Origin: Vibrio metoecus | GTDB lineage: Bacteria; Pseudomonadota; Gammaproteobacteria; Enterobacterales; Vibrionaceae | Assembly: GCF_000696385.1 (NCBI RefSeq) | Contig: NZ_JJMN01000068.1 | Location: forward strand, 62,001-126,000 | Direction of reading: 5' to 3' | Length of the DNA: 64,000 nt | Part shown: in pieces, positions 38,962 through 50,331 of the stretch | Layout: each line of letters begins with the position of its first letter | How positions within the stretch are numbered: position 1 is the stretch's first letter | Program-made: the position numbers and the translations under genes | Notes under the pieces: generated by a model | What the model was told of the DNA's origin: nothing | Seen by the model: the letters and a program-made list of their open reading frames with translations, nothing else | Databases searched by the model: none

Positions 38962-40302
38962 TTGTCTTCTTCTCTCGCCAATCGAAATATCTACACCGTT
39001 TCCCGTTTAAATTCTGAAGTTCGTTTATTACTGGAAAATGAAATGGGGATCGTCTGGTTGGTGGGTGAAATTTCAAACTTCTCCGCTCCCGTCTCAGGTC
39101 ACTGGTACCTCACCCTAAAAGACAGCCAAGCGCAGGTAAAATGCGCGATGTTCAAGGGTAATAACCGTCTGGTTAACTTCAAACCGCAAAATGGTCAGCA
39201 AGTGTTGGTTAAAGCTCGGCTCTCACTATACGAACCGCGTGGTGACTACCAAATTATCCTCGAAAGCATGCAGCCTGAAGGGGATGGACGCCTGCAACAA
39301 CAGTTTGAACAACTGAAGATGCAGCTCGCCGCAGAAGGCTTGTTTGCTCAGACGCGAAAGAAAGCACTTCCAGAAAACCCTCGCTGTGTGGGGATTATCA
39401 CCTCACGTACCGGTGCCGCACTGCACGATATTTTACACGTGCTCAAGCGCCGTGACCCGAATTTGCCCGTGGTGATCTACCCCACTCTCGTACAAGGCGA
39501 AGATGCCGCGATTCAAATTGCCCAAGCGATTGGCCGTGCCAATGCACGCGCGGAGTGTGATGTGTTGATCGTGGGTCGTGGAGGGGGCTCTTTAGAAGAC
39601 TTGTGGTGTTTTAACCATGAAATCGTGGCGCGTACTATCGCCGCGAGTGACATCCCAATTATCAGTGCCGTTGGCCATGAAATCGATGTGACGATCGCTG
39701 ACTTTGTCGCCGATGTGCGTGCCCCAACCCCTTCAGCGGCAGCAGAACTCGTTAGCCGTGATCATCGCCATAAACAGCAAGCACTCCATCAATGGCAAGC
39801 CAAACTGGCCAGTGCCATGCGCCATTATTTGGCGCAACAGCATACGCAGTTTGCCCGTTTACAGCACAAGCTCGATAAACAGCATCCTCAAGCTCGTTTA
39901 GAGCGCCAGCAGCAGCAACTTGATGAACTCAGCCTGCGTCTTGAGCAAAAGATGCAGCAACGTCTGGCAACTCAACAGCAACGTTCGGATCGCTTGAGTC
40001 ATAAGATCCAGCTCAACTCTCCTATCCACCAGATCCGTCAGCAGAGTTTCAACTTGATCCGACAAGAACAGCACATGAATCAGTCGATCCACCATCATTT
40101 GATCCATGCTCGTCATCGCCTTGCTTTACTCAGTGAAAAGTTGGATGCGGTCAGCCCTCTTGCAACATTAGCACGTGGCTATTCGGTGACACGCACGGCT
40201 CAAGGCGAGCTAGTGCGTTACGGTAATCAAGTGAAAGCGGGCGACACTTTGGTCACCCAATTAATTGACGGAGAGATTGTCTCTACTGTAAATCCTCGTT
40301 AG
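38962..40302 (+). CDS. xseA: Exodeoxyribonuclease VII large subunit XseA
   Basis: A 446-residue subunit of the nuclease that degrades single-stranded DNA. An N-terminal OB fold ([20 protein letters not shown], then [20 protein letters not shown]) is followed by the catalytic domain with [15 protein letters not shown] and [13 protein letters not shown] long glutamine-rich coiled coil spans about residues 265-400. I choose the TTG at 38962 (MSSSLANRN...) because GAGGA lies seven bases upstream; an upstream in-frame start lacks a ribosome site and adds residues not seen in the family. Convergent overlap with the next gene is 20 bases. Confidence 0.93.
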   Translation: MSSSLANRNIYTVSRLNSEVRLLLENEMGIVWLVGEISNFSAPVSGHWYLTLKDSQAQVKCAMFKGNNRLVNFKPQNGQQVLVKARLSLYEPRGDYQIILESMQPEGDGRLQQQFEQLKMQLAAEGLFAQTRKKALPENPRCVGIITSRTGAALHDILHVLKRRDPNLPVVIYPTLVQGEDAAIQIAQAIGRANARAECDVLIVGRGGGSLEDLWCFNHEIVARTIAASDIPIISAVGHEIDVTIADFVADVRAPTPSAAAELVSRDHRHKQQALHQWQAKLASAMRHYLAQQHTQFARLQHKLDKQHPQARLERQQQQLDELSLRLEQKMQQRLATQQQRSDRLSHKIQLNSPIHQIRQQSFNLIRQEQHMNQSIHHHLIHARHRLALLSEKLDAVSPLATLARGYSVTRTAQGELVRYGNQVKAGDTLVTQLIDGEIVSTVNPR

Positions 40303-40516
40303 CCGGCTGAAAGGCAAAACGGATTTTGGATTTCGATTTCAGCTCATTGCACTGATTACAAAAATAGTTGGCAGCACCGCAAGCCTGCAGCTTTTCTAAT
40401 TCACTGTCACATTCGGGGCACATCCCCACTTTACGATAATCCTCATCACAAGCAGCACAGTGATACTGACCCGTCCACTCTAGCTCTTGACCACATTTCG
40501 GGCATGGATTGTCCAT
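40283..40516 (-). CDS. yfgJ: Zinc-ribbon protein, YfgJ-like
   Basis: A 77-residue protein with three CxxC-type pairs: CPKCGQ near residue 5, CAACDE near 18, CPECDS near 30 and a fourth site CNQCNE near 50. These should bind two zinc ions as a double zinc ribbon (DUF1407-like). The family is known from E. coli yfgJ, which also lies near der and xseA; its job is unknown. The start ATG 40516 follows AAGGAGAGAGTC. Its 3' end overlaps xseA by 20 bases on the opposite strand. Confidence 0.85.
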   Translation of the reverse strand: MDNPCPKCGQELEWTGQYHCAACDEDYRKVGMCPECDSELEKLQACGAANYFCNQCNELKSKSKIRFAFQPANEDLQ

Positions 40517-40811
40517 GACTCTCTCCTTATCGTTTTGCATTGCGTCACATAATCTAGTGCAACGAGATCATATGCCATGATCCTTATCACGCCTAATGGG
40601 TTTAATGCGCAGCATTTAATCAATACCTGATACTCTTTTAAACAAGATCCTCGCTTGATCATACGCTCAGAAGGCATTGATCAGCGATCTGCCCTCAAAA
40701 GAACTTTTATATAACCACCCACCGAAAGCATAAGTTACATATCCTGCATTTCGATTTTAAACAGGACTATACACCAAACAAGCAATCATAATGCAGCATT
40801 TTTAGGATATA

Positions 40812-41708
40812 CTAAAAAGATCCCTCTAATCTTGCCGGTTCTATGTAAGTTATCGCTTCAATGTGCTGTTCATCGACTTGTTTCAGCACCACTTTGATCA
40901 AACGAAATGCTTCCAAACCGTTGACATGCGTGCCTCCACAAGGAATACGTGCCGGAGCACCTTCATGTAAGTCACACACCCAGTAGCGAGAATCGGTTAG
41001 CGTCGTACCTTCACACTCAATCTGAATTGAACTCGATAACGCTAACCACTGCATAAGCTGCTGGTTTAGTGTTTTTCCCTCTATCAAATCTAGATCTTTT
41101 AGCACGTCATCACTATTTAATCCGCGCTTACGCAGTGTTTTTCCTAATCGATACAAATCCGTTGAACAATCTGGGGTTACAAAACTGGAGATTTGAGCAT
41201 AGCTGTTGAAATCAAAATACCCATGTGGATCTTTACGGTCTGCATCTTTACGCCAGTAGTTCTGAGCCAATACCTTATTCAGCGCTAAGTAAGCAAGATG
41301 GCCTGCACTATGCCCTCGGCTTAAACTTGCCTGATATTGAGCATCCACCACCAATTTAACGCTCTCACCCACTTTAAGTGCAGGTGGCATTGAGTTTAGG
41401 CGGTGTACAACCACAAATAACCAACCACTCTCGTCACGTTTTACGGGAATATCATTTCCTACGTATAAATGGCCGGATGCTTGTTCAATCACGCCCACTA
41501 AACAAGCAGTAACGAGGTATTCGTTACCTTGCCAGATAAGTACACCGCGATCTGCCGGGTGATCTGGCCAGATATGGCTGACTGGGTGAAACGGGGTTTT
41601 ATCTGTCACCACATCAACCCCAGCAGAATGGGGTTGGCACAGCATAATTTGAGTATCAAGGGCGGTAATCCCTTGTGGAAAAGTGACTTCTGTTGCGCAA
41701 TAGCTCAT
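40812..41708 (-). CDS. Alanyl-tRNA editing (AlaX-type) metal-dependent hydrolase
   Basis: A 298-residue member of the threonyl/alanyl-tRNA synthetase second-additional-domain family. The editing-site motif GHSAGHLAYLALNKVL corresponds to the HxxxH metal site (here less standard) and RIPCGGTHVNGLEAFRLIKV carries the conserved CxxxH. Such proteins remove serine or glycine wrongly attached to tRNA(Ala). ATG 41708 fits the ribosome site AAAGGATTGTT. It follows der, but a strong terminator lies between them, so it probably has its own promoter overlapping that hairpin. Substrate choice is inferred from family only. Confidence 0.82.
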   Translation of the reverse strand: MSYCATEVTFPQGITALDTQIMLCQPHSAGVDVVTDKTPFHPVSHIWPDHPADRGVLIWQGNEYLVTACLVGVIEQASGHLYVGNDIPVKRDESGWLFVVVHRLNSMPPALKVGESVKLVVDAQYQASLSRGHSAGHLAYLALNKVLAQNYWRKDADRKDPHGYFDFNSYAQISSFVTPDCSTDLYRLGKTLRKRGLNSDDVLKDLDLIEGKTLNQQLMQWLALSSSIQIECEGTTLTDSRYWVCDLHEGAPARIPCGGTHVNGLEAFRLIKVVLKQVDEQHIEAITYIEPARLEGSF

Positions 41709-41728
41709 GCAATAACAATCCTTTAAAA

Positions 41729-41760
41729 ACAAAAAAGCCCAAGTAAACTTGGGCTTTATA
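41729..41760 (-). terminator. Terminator after der
   Basis: On the minus strand AAAGCCCAAGT / ACTTGGGCTTT with a short loop is followed by TTTTTTG. It ends only about 20 bases before the next start codon on that strand. Confidence 0.85.
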
Positions 41761-41762
41761 AA

Positions 41763-43250
41763 TTATTTTCTGCGGTTTTTCACCATGCTCATCAAGCGCT
41801 TACGTTGTCGCTCTTGTGAGAGGGTCATTTTGTTGGTCTTACCTTCAAATGGGTTTTCGCTATTTTGGAACTGGATACGAATCGGAGTACCCATGATTTC
41901 TAGCGATTTACGGTAATAGTTCATCAAATAGCGTTTGTATGAATCTGGCAGTTCGTTCACTTGGTTACCGTGGATAACGATGATCGGTGGGTTGTAACCG
42001 CCCGCATGCGCGTATTTCAGTTTCACACGACGACCACGTACCATAGGTGGTTGGTGATCATCCGTCGCCATTTTCATAATACGAGTAAGTACAGACGTTC
42101 CCACACGCGTGGTTGCAGAGCGATACGCTTCTTGCACTGATTCAAACAGATGACCAACACCCGTTCCATGCAGTGCTGAGATAAAGTGAATGCGTGCAAA
42201 ATCAACGAAACCAAGACGGCGATCGAGCTCTTTCTTCACGTGTTCTTTGACGTCAATACTCAGACCATCCCACTTGTTTACTGCAATCACGATTGAGCGG
42301 CCAGAATTTAGAGCAAAGCCGAGTAGGCTAAGATCTTGATCGGAGATATTCTCACGCGCATCGACCACCAGCAGTACCACGTTTGCATCTTCAATCGCTT
42401 GCAACGTTTTAACAACCGAGAACTTTTCAACGGTTTCATTGATACGCTTACGACGACGCACACCCGCAGTATCAATTAATACATATTCGCGCTCATCACG
42501 TTTCATTGGGATGTAGATAGAATCACGCGTAGTTCCCGGCATATCGTAAACCACCACTCGCTCTTCACCCAGAATACGGTTAGTCAGCGTTGATTTACCA
42601 ACGTTTGGACGGCCGATGATCGCCAGTTTAATCGGTAAGTCTTGCAGACGCTTGTATTCTGCTTCCGCTTCTTCTTCACTGTACTCTAGCTGCTCTTCTT
42701 CTGGATCTTCTTCATTCGTCAGATCTTCAAGCTGAGCTTGCTCAGATTCCATTTGCTCAGCAAACGGATTCAGCGCACGGTCAATCAATGCGCCAACACC
42801 ACGGCCATGTGCCGCGGCGATTTGGTACATCTGATCCATACCGAGTTGCCAGAACTCCGCCGAAGCGGCATCAGCATCGATTCCGTCAACTTTGTTCACC
42901 ACCAAAATCGCTGGTTTTTCAATTCGACGCAGGTGTTGTGCAATCGCCTCGTCGGCAACGGTTAGGCCAGCACGACCATCCACCATGAACAGAACCACAT
43001 CAGCTTCATCAATCGCAGCAAGCGATTTGCTGAGCCATTTTGGTTTACAACGACCTTCTTCAGAGCCATCAATACCGCCGGTATCGATCACAATAAATTC
43101 GTGTTCGCCCAATTTAGCTTGGCCGTATTTACGATCACGAGTTAAACCAGGAAAATCCGCAACTAATGCGTCCCGCGTGCGAGTGAGTCGATTAAACAGC
43201 GTCGATTTACCGACGTTTGGACGCCCAACAAGAGCAACAACAGGTACCAT
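41763..43250 (-). CDS. der: Ribosome assembly GTPase Der (EngA)
   Basis: A 495-residue double GTPase needed for 50S ribosomal subunit maturation. Both G domains are plain: [15 protein letters not shown] near residue 8 with DTGGID and NKVDGID; then [15 protein letters not shown] near residue 213 with DTAGVRRR and NKWDGL. An acidic linker rich in E and D (residues 165-200) joins them, and a KH-like C-terminal domain ends KNRRK. The start is ATG 43250. The gene follows bamB in the common order but a terminator hairpin lies between. Confidence 0.96.
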   Translation of the reverse strand: MVPVVALVGRPNVGKSTLFNRLTRTRDALVADFPGLTRDRKYGQAKLGEHEFIVIDTGGIDGSEEGRCKPKWLSKSLAAIDEADVVLFMVDGRAGLTVADEAIAQHLRRIEKPAILVVNKVDGIDADAASAEFWQLGMDQMYQIAAAHGRGVGALIDRALNPFAEQMESEQAQLEDLTNEEDPEEEQLEYSEEEAEAEYKRLQDLPIKLAIIGRPNVGKSTLTNRILGEERVVVYDMPGTTRDSIYIPMKRDEREYVLIDTAGVRRRKRINETVEKFSVVKTLQAIEDANVVLLVVDARENISDQDLSLLGFALNSGRSIVIAVNKWDGLSIDVKEHVKKELDRRLGFVDFARIHFISALHGTGVGHLFESVQEAYRSATTRVGTSVLTRIMKMATDDHQPPMVRGRRVKLKYAHAGGYNPPIIVIHGNQVNELPDSYKRYLMNYYRKSLEIMGTPIRIQFQNSENPFEGKTNKMTLSQERQRKRLMSMVKNRRK

Positions 43251-43399
43251 AACAACCTCTACAAAATGTCATCTTATGTAGTTATAGGTAAACACTCTGT
43301 CACAAGCGCTAAATTTTTACCTATAACCACTTTATGTATCACCATGATGGTGGAGTGCAGACCGCTCCCCATAATTGGGAGCCGCTAGCAATAAAACGG

Positions 43400-43432
43400 C
43401 TCCTAACTGTTTCCAGCCAGGAGCCGCGTGTG
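43400..43432 (-). terminator. Terminator after bamB
   Basis: On the minus strand CGGCTCCTGG.. / ..TTAGGAGCCG is followed by TTTTATT. It closes the hisS-yfgM-bamB group. Confidence 0.75.
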
Positions 43433-43470
43433 AATCATATCACAGTTTATTGTTTGAATCGTCAGCTTCT

Positions 43471-44612
43471 TTATTTTGTACCATCACGAGTAACAATCAC
43501 GTAACCGTCATTCAAAACCAGCGGGCCGACCGCAAAGCCGCTGTCGTTAACCAGTTGCTGAGCAACAAACTCACCGCTATTACGGTCTATCCAATGCAAG
43601 TAGCCTTCAGCATCCCCTACCACCACATAGTCACCAACCATTTTCGGTGCAGTAAGCAAGCGGTGTTCTAACTGGGTATTGTTCCAAATTTCGGTTCCGC
43701 TGCGTGTATCTACCGCCACCAAATGGTCTTTATCGGTCACCAAGTAGAGACGGCTTCCATCCGTTGCAAGATCGGTGGCAGAAGAATAATTACGCTTCCA
43801 AACTGGCTGACCAGAACGTAAATCAATAGCGATCAGTTGGCCATTAAACCCAACCGTAAACAGCGTACCACCGATGACCAAGGGAGAAGCATCGACATCC
43901 ACCAAGCGATCGATTTCTGTCGCCCCTTTTGGCTGCCCTACTGGCTGTTGCCAAATCAATTGGCCACGTTCGGCAATCGCAGCAGCCAGACGACCACTAG
44001 GGGTTCCCCAGAACACGCCACCCGAAACCGCGGTCGGACGGCTATCACCACGCAATGTTAAGTTAGGAACTTCAGTGCTTATCGTCCATTTTTGCGCGCC
44101 ATCTTCTTGATTGAGCGCAATCAAAGCACCACGGCTGGTATTCACGATCACGATATTGTTATCAGCAGCGGGAGCGGCAAGAATTTCACCTTCTACCACA
44201 GAGGCCCACAAAGGTTCCCCCGTTTCGGCGTCCAATGCATTGACGACACCATTTTCGCTACCAATAAACAACTTACCAAAAGCGGCAGTGATGCCACCGG
44301 ATAAGCGAGCGGATCCATTGACTTCCAGATCGGTAGTCCAAATCACTTTTACCGTTTTTGCGGATCAAGCGCTTTCACAACACCGTCACGGCTCGCCACA
44401 TACACTTTGTCATAAGCGTAATCAGGAGCGAGTTTTGAGAAGTAATGACCAACACCGTTGCCGACCGAAGTACTCCATAACGTTTTAGGCGTAAACTCGC
44501 TTTTCACAATAGGGAGCGGCGCCATAATGACGTTTTCTTCTTCACTGGCGCAACCTGCGAGCAGTGCTAAGACCCCCGCAGCAACCAACACTTGATTGAA
44601 CAGCTTCTTCAT
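43471..44612 (-). pseudogene. bamB: Outer membrane assembly lipoprotein BamB, frameshifted
   Basis: BamB is a beta-propeller lipoprotein of the BAM complex that inserts outer membrane proteins. The first part (44349-44612) has the lipobox VLALLAGCAS, so a lipidated Cys near residue 20, and ends early at DPQKR. The rest (43471-44346) continues in another frame from VIWTTDLEVNGSARLSGG and contains the PQQ-like blade repeats. Removing one T from the run at 44355-44359 and one from 44347-44350 gives DPQNGKVIWTTDL and a full-length protein near 380 residues. Both sites are homopolymers, so sequence error is the simplest explanation. Strains lacking BamB live but have weak outer membranes. Confidence 0.88.
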
Positions 44613-44624
44613 CAGGGAGTGCCC

Positions 44625-45239
44625 TTACTTGGCCAGATCGTCCAGTTTCATTTGCAAAGTTTGGCTTGCATCATCGGCTTGCTGTGCTTCGGTATAAGCC
44701 GCATAAGCACCCGCGCTATCACCTTTACGCATCAGAATGTCGCCACGCAACTCTGCCACTCGACCAGCCCAAGATTTTTCTTGGATATTGCTTAGTTGAG
44801 TGAGCGCATCGTCAAATTGGCTTTGCTCGGCTTGTAGACGAGCAACGCGGAATGTCAGCAATGGTTTCAAGGCTGGATCTTGCGTTGCCCCTTTTGCCCA
44901 TTCCAACTGAGCCAGAGCTTCGTCCAACTGACCCGCATCGACCTGTGCTTTGGCTAACTGCATCGCAGCGAGCACCGCGTATTCTGTTTCTTTATTCGCG
45001 TCAATAAAGGTTTGGATAGAACTTTCCGCTTCAGCACCTTTGGCAACCAGTGCATCCATCGCTTGACTGTAATTGTGTGAAGCGGCTTCTTGAGCGGCGA
45101 CCACCGTATCTTGGTAATAACGCCAACCAAATAGGCCACCAAGACCAATCACAGCACCAAAGATCACGGCTTTGCCATTCTCTTTCCACCAATCTTTGAT
45201 CGCTTCAACTTGTTGTTCTTCAGTATCGTAGAGTTCCAC
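44625..45239 (-). CDS. yfgM: Ancillary SecYEG translocon subunit YfgM
   Basis: A 204-residue protein with one N-terminal membrane helix (KAVIFGAVIGLGGLFGWRYY, about residues 23-42) and a periplasmic tetratricopeptide-like domain. The opening MELYDTEEQQVEAIKDWWKE is typical. In E. coli it links the translocon to periplasmic chaperones and affects stress signalling. It lies 12 bases upstream of bamB and 36 bases after hisS in the same direction, so all three are likely cotranscribed. Confidence 0.9.
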   Translation of the reverse strand: MELYDTEEQQVEAIKDWWKENGKAVIFGAVIGLGGLFGWRYYQDTVVAAQEAASHNYSQAMDALVAKGAEAESSIQTFIDANKETEYAVLAAMQLAKAQVDAGQLDEALAQLEWAKGATQDPALKPLLTFRVARLQAEQSQFDDALTQLSNIQEKSWAGRVAELRGDILMRKGDSAGAYAAYTEAQQADDASQTLQMKLDDLAK

Positions 45240-45275
45240 TTCCTGTCCTCTTATTTAAAACGTGCTGCGGGAGAA

Positions 45276-46544
45276 TTACGCTAAATGAGCCAATAATTGA
45301 GCTACTTCAGCTTGAGCAACAGTGCTCTGTTCGCCACCCGCTAAATCTTTAACTACTACGGTTTGAGCGGCGACTTCATCTTCACCCAATACCAATGCAA
45401 TGGCTGCGCCCACTTTATCCGCGCGTTTAAATTGCTTTTTAAAATTGCCCCCACCAAAGTGAGTCATCACGCGCAGACCCGGCACTTGTTCACGCAGTTG
45501 TTCAGCGAGTTTCATTCCCGCCATCATAGTGCCTTCACCCGCGGTCACCATGTACACATCCACGCTACGACGAACTTCGGTATTACCCAAGGTTTCCATC
45601 ATCAGCACTAAACGCTCTAGGCCCATAGCGAAACCTACCGCAGGAGTTGGTTTACCGCCGAGTTGCTCAACCAGGCCATCATAGCGACCACCGCCACAAA
45701 CGGTACCTTGTGAACCAAGACTTTCGGTGATCCACTCAAAAACCGTGCGGTTGTAGTAATCAAGGCCGCGAACCAAACGCTGATTAACCGTGTATTCGAT
45801 GCCTGCGGCATCCAGAAGTTCACACAAACCTGCAAAATGTTGTTTTGATTCAGCATCCAAATAATCAGACAACTGTGGTGCATCACCCAGAATCGCCTGC
45901 ACATCGGGATTTTTTGAATCCAATACACGCAGCGGGTTGGTGTACATACGGCGTTTGCAATCTTCATCCAGCACATTTTGGTACTGTTCTAGATATTCAA
46001 TTAAAGCGCTACGGTAATTGGCACGCGCTTCTAGTGAACCAATTGAGTTCAGCTCCAAACGAACATGTTCAGCGATACCCAGTTCACGCCACAGGCGTGC
46101 GGTCATCATGATCAGTTCTGCATCCACATCTGGACCATCTAAACCAAACACTTCTACACCACATTGGTGGAACTGGCGATAACGGCCTTTCTGAGGGCGT
46201 TCATGACGGAACATTGGTCCCATGTACCACAGGCGCTGTTCTTGGTTATACAACAAGCCATTTTCGATACCGGAACGCACACAGCCTGCCGTGCCTTCAG
46301 GACGCAGCGTTAAGCTGTCACCGTTGCGATCTTCAAAGGTGTACATCTCTTTTTCCACCACATCGGTGACTTCACCAATCGCGCGGCTAAACAGATGGGT
46401 CATCTCAACGATAGGCATACGAACTTCGCTGTAACCGTAAGCGCTGATTACATTTTTCACCACGCCTTCCACTTTTTGCCAAAGTGGAGACTGGGTTGGG
46501 AGGCAATCGTTCATGCCTCGGATTGCTTGAATAGTTTTTGCCAC
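45276..46544 (-). CDS. hisS: Histidyl-tRNA synthetase HisS
   Basis: A 422-residue class II synthetase. It begins [20 protein letters not shown]. Motif 1 lies near residues 37-60, motif 2 is [19 protein letters not shown] near 110-128, and the histidine-specific motif is [15 protein letters not shown] near 258-272. Motif 3 includes [13 protein letters not shown]. The C-terminal anticodon-binding domain follows from about residue 330. It charges tRNA(His). It follows ispG with 25 bases between. Confidence 0.97.
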   Translation of the reverse strand: MAKTIQAIRGMNDCLPTQSPLWQKVEGVVKNVISAYGYSEVRMPIVEMTHLFSRAIGEVTDVVEKEMYTFEDRNGDSLTLRPEGTAGCVRSGIENGLLYNQEQRLWYMGPMFRHERPQKGRYRQFHQCGVEVFGLDGPDVDAELIMMTARLWRELGIAEHVRLELNSIGSLEARANYRSALIEYLEQYQNVLDEDCKRRMYTNPLRVLDSKNPDVQAILGDAPQLSDYLDAESKQHFAGLCELLDAAGIEYTVNQRLVRGLDYYNRTVFEWITESLGSQGTVCGGGRYDGLVEQLGGKPTPAVGFAMGLERLVLMMETLGNTEVRRSVDVYMVTAGEGTMMAGMKLAEQLREQVPGLRVMTHFGGGNFKKQFKRADKVGAAIALVLGEDEVAAQTVVVKDLAGGEQSTVAQAEVAQLLAHLA

Positions 46545-46569
46545 AATTCTTACCGTAATATCGTTGAGA

Positions 46570-47700
46570 TTAATCTTGTTCTATTTGCTGGATATTGATG
46601 CGATTTTTTTCGTCCAGTTGCGCCGCTTTCGCGCGAATTTTTGCTTCCAATTGAGCAACCAGATCATCGTTATCAAATCGCTCTTTCTGGCGTACGCCAT
46701 CTTCATAGAACGCACTTTTCTTATTGCTGCCCGCTAAACCTAAGTGAGAAACTTCCGCCTCACCTGGGCCATTCACCACGCAACCAATGATCGACACATC
46801 CATCGGTGTCAGCACATCTTCGAGACGTTGCTCCAGTGCGTTGACCGTGCCAATCACATCGAATTCCTGACGTGAACAACTTGGACAAGCAATAAAGTTG
46901 ATGCCGCGCGAACGAATGCGCAGCGATTTTAAAATATCGAAGCCGACTTTGATTTCTTCAACCGGATCAGCCGCTAGCGAAATACGTAGCGTATCGCCGA
47001 TACCTTCGGCAAGCAGCATACCAAGGCCAACCGCCGATTTAACAGAACCAGCACGCGCGCCACCGGCTTCAGTGATCCCTAAATGCAGAGGTTGATCGAT
47101 CTTTTTCGCCAACAGGCGATAAGATTCCACCGCGAGGAACACATCCGAAGCTTTTACGCTGACTTTGAACTGATCAAAGTTGAGACGATCAAGGATATCA
47201 ACGTGACGCATCGCAGATTCCACCAAGGCTTCTGGCGTGGGTTCTCCGTACTTAAGCTGGAGATCTTTTTCCAGTGAACCACCGTTGACCCCGATACGAA
47301 TTGGAATGCCTTTATCACGTGCACAATCGACAACTGAGCGGATCCGCTCTTCATTACCGATATTGCCGGGGTTGATGCGCAAACAATCCACGCCGTATTC
47401 CGCCACTTTCAGAGCAATACGATAATCAAAATGAATATCAGCCACCAAAGGGACAGAAACTTGTTGCTTGATCAATTTGAACGCTTCGGCAGCTTCCATC
47501 GTTGGGATAGAAACACGCACAATATCCGCACCCACTTTTTCCAAAGACTTGATCTGCGCAACCGTGGCAGCAACATCTGTGGTTCGAGTATTGGTCATTG
47601 ACTGTACGGCGATGGGTGCACCATCACCAATAGGAACGTTGCCCACATAGATACGTGTCGAGGGGCGACGCTTGATAGGAGACTCATGTTGCATAGACAT
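46570..47700 (-). CDS. ispG: 4-hydroxy-3-methylbut-2-enyl diphosphate synthase IspG (GcpE)
   Basis: A 376-residue iron-sulfur enzyme of the MEP isoprenoid pathway. The TIM barrel starts [20 protein letters not shown] with the [13 protein letters not shown] motif. The [4Fe-4S] cysteines lie in [11 protein letters not shown] near residues 270-280 and [16 protein letters not shown] near 303-318. Electrons come from a ferredoxin or flavodoxin. The start is ATG 47700, with a second ATG two codons on. It begins just after rodZ, in the conserved rodZ-ispG-hisS order. Confidence 0.96.
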   Translation of the reverse strand: MSMQHESPIKRRPSTRIYVGNVPIGDGAPIAVQSMTNTRTTDVAATVAQIKSLEKVGADIVRVSIPTMEAAEAFKLIKQQVSVPLVADIHFDYRIALKVAEYGVDCLRINPGNIGNEERIRSVVDCARDKGIPIRIGVNGGSLEKDLQLKYGEPTPEALVESAMRHVDILDRLNFDQFKVSVKASDVFLAVESYRLLAKKIDQPLHLGITEAGGARAGSVKSAVGLGMLLAEGIGDTLRISLAADPVEEIKVGFDILKSLRIRSRGINFIACPSCSRQEFDVIGTVNALEQRLEDVLTPMDVSIIGCVVNGPGEAEVSHLGLAGSNKKSAFYEDGVRQKERFDNDDLVAQLEAKIRAKAAQLDEKNRINIQQIEQD

Positions 47701-47704
47701 TTTT

Positions 47705-48721
47705 CTAAGGTAGGGTCAATCTTGCTACTTTGCCGGAAGTATAACCAGAAAGGTCGACGGGTTCACTCGCTAATGTGATTGAAACGCCCTCTGGTGCGCC
47801 AAGCACCACTTTATAAGGACGTAAACCATTCAAACTAATACTCTGCCCTGCAGTTTTCACCCCAGTTGACAAGGTTTTACCGGTGGCATCTTTCACTTGG
47901 ATCCAGCAGTCGGCCGAAAAATTCAGCACTAGCGGTGCTGAAACATTTTCACTAGAGCTAACCACTGGTTCAGCTTGAGCAGGAGTTGTTGATGCGACTT
48001 CAGGTTGTACCACAGGAGGAGCGATCGCTGTGACTTCTTCTACAACAGGCGCTTCAGTGATCACTTCAGCTTCATTTGAGCTTGAAGGAGTCTGTTCATT
48101 GCCATCCGTTGATTGAGGCTCTTCCATCAGCGGCGTTTCTTCACTCGGCGGCGCGCTATTTTGTAAATCATTCAGTGGTGGAACCGTCGCAAATTCTTCA
48201 CTAGCGATAGTCTCTTCTTCCACGGGCTGAGCATCCGGCGCGGCAGTCGGCTCAATCACCATCTGTGGGGGAATTAAGCTGTTTTTCTGGCTGTTCTGCC
48301 ACCACCATAAGGTGGACATCCCGAAAATCACGGCAAAAACAACCCAAGTAATGATCATAATGCGTGTATCATGCAGCTGACGTTTGGTTTTCTTAGAAAA
48401 ACTTTTCATGTCAGGTTGCGTAGGTGGCTGCTGACAGTAACTATCATCAAAAGCACACAAGATATCAGACTCACGAATCCCCACCGCTTTTGCATACGAG
48501 CGTAAGTAGCCACGTGTGAACGTTGCGACTTGACCATCTTCAAAACGGTTTTCTTCAATGCTTTGGATAATCGACAGACGTAACCGAAGGCGATCGGCAA
48601 CTTGCCGCTGAGTCAGCCCCAGCTCTTCACGCTTTTGTTTGAGCAGCGTACCTGGCGCTACTTTTTCGATCACTTGTTCGTTGGTGTCGGTTTGGTTGTG
48701 GTCTTGTTGTTCAGTAGTCAT
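47705..48721 (-). CDS. rodZ: Cell-shape protein RodZ
   Basis: A 338-residue protein. A cytoplasmic helix-turn-helix domain ([20 protein letters not shown], residues 20-39) binds MreB and the cell-shape complex. One membrane helix follows ([20 protein letters not shown], about residues 119-138). A periplasmic linker rich in P, E, T and S is next, then a small C-terminal domain ([18 protein letters not shown]). The ATG 48721 fits the usual MTTEQQ opening; the longer frame upstream lacks support. It is the first gene of the group with ispG. Confidence 0.92.
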   Translation of the reverse strand: MTTEQQDHNQTDTNEQVIEKVAPGTLLKQKREELGLTQRQVADRLRLRLSIIQSIEENRFEDGQVATFTRGYLRSYAKAVGIRESDILCAFDDSYCQQPPTQPDMKSFSKKTKRQLHDTRIMIITWVVFAVIFGMSTLWWWQNSQKNSLIPPQMVIEPTAAPDAQPVEEETIASEEFATVPPLNDLQNSAPPSEETPLMEEPQSTDGNEQTPSSSNEAEVITEAPVVEEVTAIAPPVVQPEVASTTPAQAEPVVSSSENVSAPLVLNFSADCWIQVKDATGKTLSTGVKTAGQSISLNGLRPYKVVLGAPEGVSITLASEPVDLSGYTSGKVARLTLP

Positions 48722-48989
48722 CCGTAATTTCAATCTCTTAGTCAGGACTAAGCGGCTTAAGTCGCTCACTTTTATTTTTCATTATAGGTAGTGAGATGAC
48801 AGCTTAGCTTAATCGGTGCAATCAGTTAGCGCTTTGCTTCGGTATAGCTCAAATCAAGTTTGAGAAATTTGCCCCATTCTAATAGATATTGTTGACTAAA
48901 CAATAAAGAAATGGCCAATAAATCAACAGTTAGTTCAAAGGTTTTTCTTCGATTTGACATTTAGAGGCGGCAATTTGTTGCTATGTTAA

Positions 48990-49022
48990 GCAAAAATAAA
49001 GCCAGAGAAACTTCTCTGGCTT
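48990..49022 (-). terminator. Terminator after rlmN
   Basis: On the minus strand AAGCCAGAGAAG / CTTCTCTGGCTTT (near-perfect stem) is followed by ATTTTTG. The roughly 270 bases on to rodZ hold no pilW/pilF-type gene. Confidence 0.8.
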
Positions 49023-49036
49023 ATCTGGCTGGTGAA

Positions 49037-50158
49037 TTACAGTGTTTTCACTGGAATGGCTTGTTCAGCAAATTGTTTGGCTTTGGTACGCTTAGTACGG
49101 TCAATAACATCACCAACTAACTGACCACACGCCGCATCAATATCATCACCACGAGTCTTACGAATCGTTACCGTGTGCTCATATTGCATTAAGGTTTTTT
49201 GGAAACGATCGATGCGTGAATTACTTGGCTTCTTGTAGGGTGATCCCGGATAAGGGTTAAACGGGATCAAGTTAATTTTACAAGGCGTGCCTTTCATTAA
49301 TTCTGCGAGTTCATGGGCATGCTCTGTCCCATCGTTCACATGATCCAACAGCACATACTCCACGGTCACCTTGCCACGGTTGGCATTTGATGATGCGATA
49401 TAGCGACGTACTGTGGCTAAAAATTCTTGGATGTTCCAGCGATCATTGATCGGCATAATTTGGCTACGCAGCTCGTCATTTGGTGCATGCAATGAGATGG
49501 CGAGTGCCACATCAATTTGGCCGATCATCTGCTCTAAACCAGAAACCACACCGGAGGTGGAAACAGTTACGCGGCGCTTAGACAGACCAAAGCCGAGATC
49601 ATCAAGCATAATCTCTAAGGCTGGGATGAGGTTTTTCATGTTGAGCAGAGGCTCACCCATGCCCATCATGACCACGTTAGTGATTGGACGGCGTCCAGTT
49701 TCTTTTTCTAGGCCGATTTCACGTGCAGCACGCCAAACCTGACCGATAATTTCAGAAACACGTAGGTTACGGTTAAAGCCTTGCTGAGCCGTTGAGCAGA
49801 ATTTACATTCCAACGCACAACCCACTTGGGAAGAAACACAGAGCGTCGCGCGGTCTTCTTCTGGGATATAAACCGTTTCAACATCCTGATCACCCACACG
49901 CATTGCCCATTTGATGGTGCCATCGGCTGAGTGTTGCGCTGCCGAAACATAAGGTGCGCGGATCTCACACTTCGCTTTGAGCTTTTCGCGAAGTTGTTTG
50001 TTGATGTTGTTCATTTGATCAAAGTCATCACAACCAAAGTGATAAATCCACTTCATGACCTGTTCGGCACGAAACGCTTTCTCACCCAGCTCTTCGGCAA
50101 AAAACGTACGTAAACCCTTGCGGTCAAAATCGAGTAGATTGATTTTTTCTGTGGTCAT
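49037..50158 (-). CDS. rlmN: 23S rRNA/tRNA adenine C2-methyltransferase RlmN
   Basis: A 373-residue radical-SAM enzyme that methylates A2503 of 23S rRNA and A37 of some tRNAs. The CxxxCxxC cluster is [17 protein letters not shown] near residues 118-134. [16 protein letters not shown] follows, and the second reactive cysteine lies in [14 protein letters not shown] near residue 340. The start is ATG 50158 ([16 protein letters not shown]); the longer frame upstream has no support. It precedes rodZ in the conserved order. Confidence 0.96.
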   Translation of the reverse strand: MTTEKINLLDFDRKGLRTFFAEELGEKAFRAEQVMKWIYHFGCDDFDQMNNINKQLREKLKAKCEIRAPYVSAAQHSADGTIKWAMRVGDQDVETVYIPEEDRATLCVSSQVGCALECKFCSTAQQGFNRNLRVSEIIGQVWRAAREIGLEKETGRRPITNVVMMGMGEPLLNMKNLIPALEIMLDDLGFGLSKRRVTVSTSGVVSGLEQMIGQIDVALAISLHAPNDELRSQIMPINDRWNIQEFLATVRRYIASSNANRGKVTVEYVLLDHVNDGTEHAHELAELMKGTPCKINLIPFNPYPGSPYKKPSNSRIDRFQKTLMQYEHTVTIRKTRGDDIDAACGQLVGDVIDRTKRTKAKQFAEQAIPVKTL

Positions 50159-50289
50159 GGTGCCTCTCAAGAAGACGGAACAGTAATTAAGGGCGCGAAT
50201 TGTACAGCCTTTATGCAGCGACAACAAGGGCTGTAAAACCGTGTCATTTCTAAGGTGTTAATTCTTGATGAGTTGTTTTTTGTGCAGAT

Positions 50290-50316
50290 TTTAGGCTCCA
50301 CATTGGGAGCCTAAAT
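50290..50316 (-). terminator. Probable terminator after ndk
   Basis: The stem TAGGCTCC / GGAGCCTA is followed on the minus strand by AAAATC rather than a clean T-run, so strength is uncertain. Confidence 0.55.
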
Positions 50317-50331
50317 AGACCTATTCAAAGG

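Noticed and set aside
48770..48989. A pilW/pilF gene between rodZ and rlmN
   Set aside because: Some relatives have one here, but the gap is only about 270 bases and has no matching open frame.
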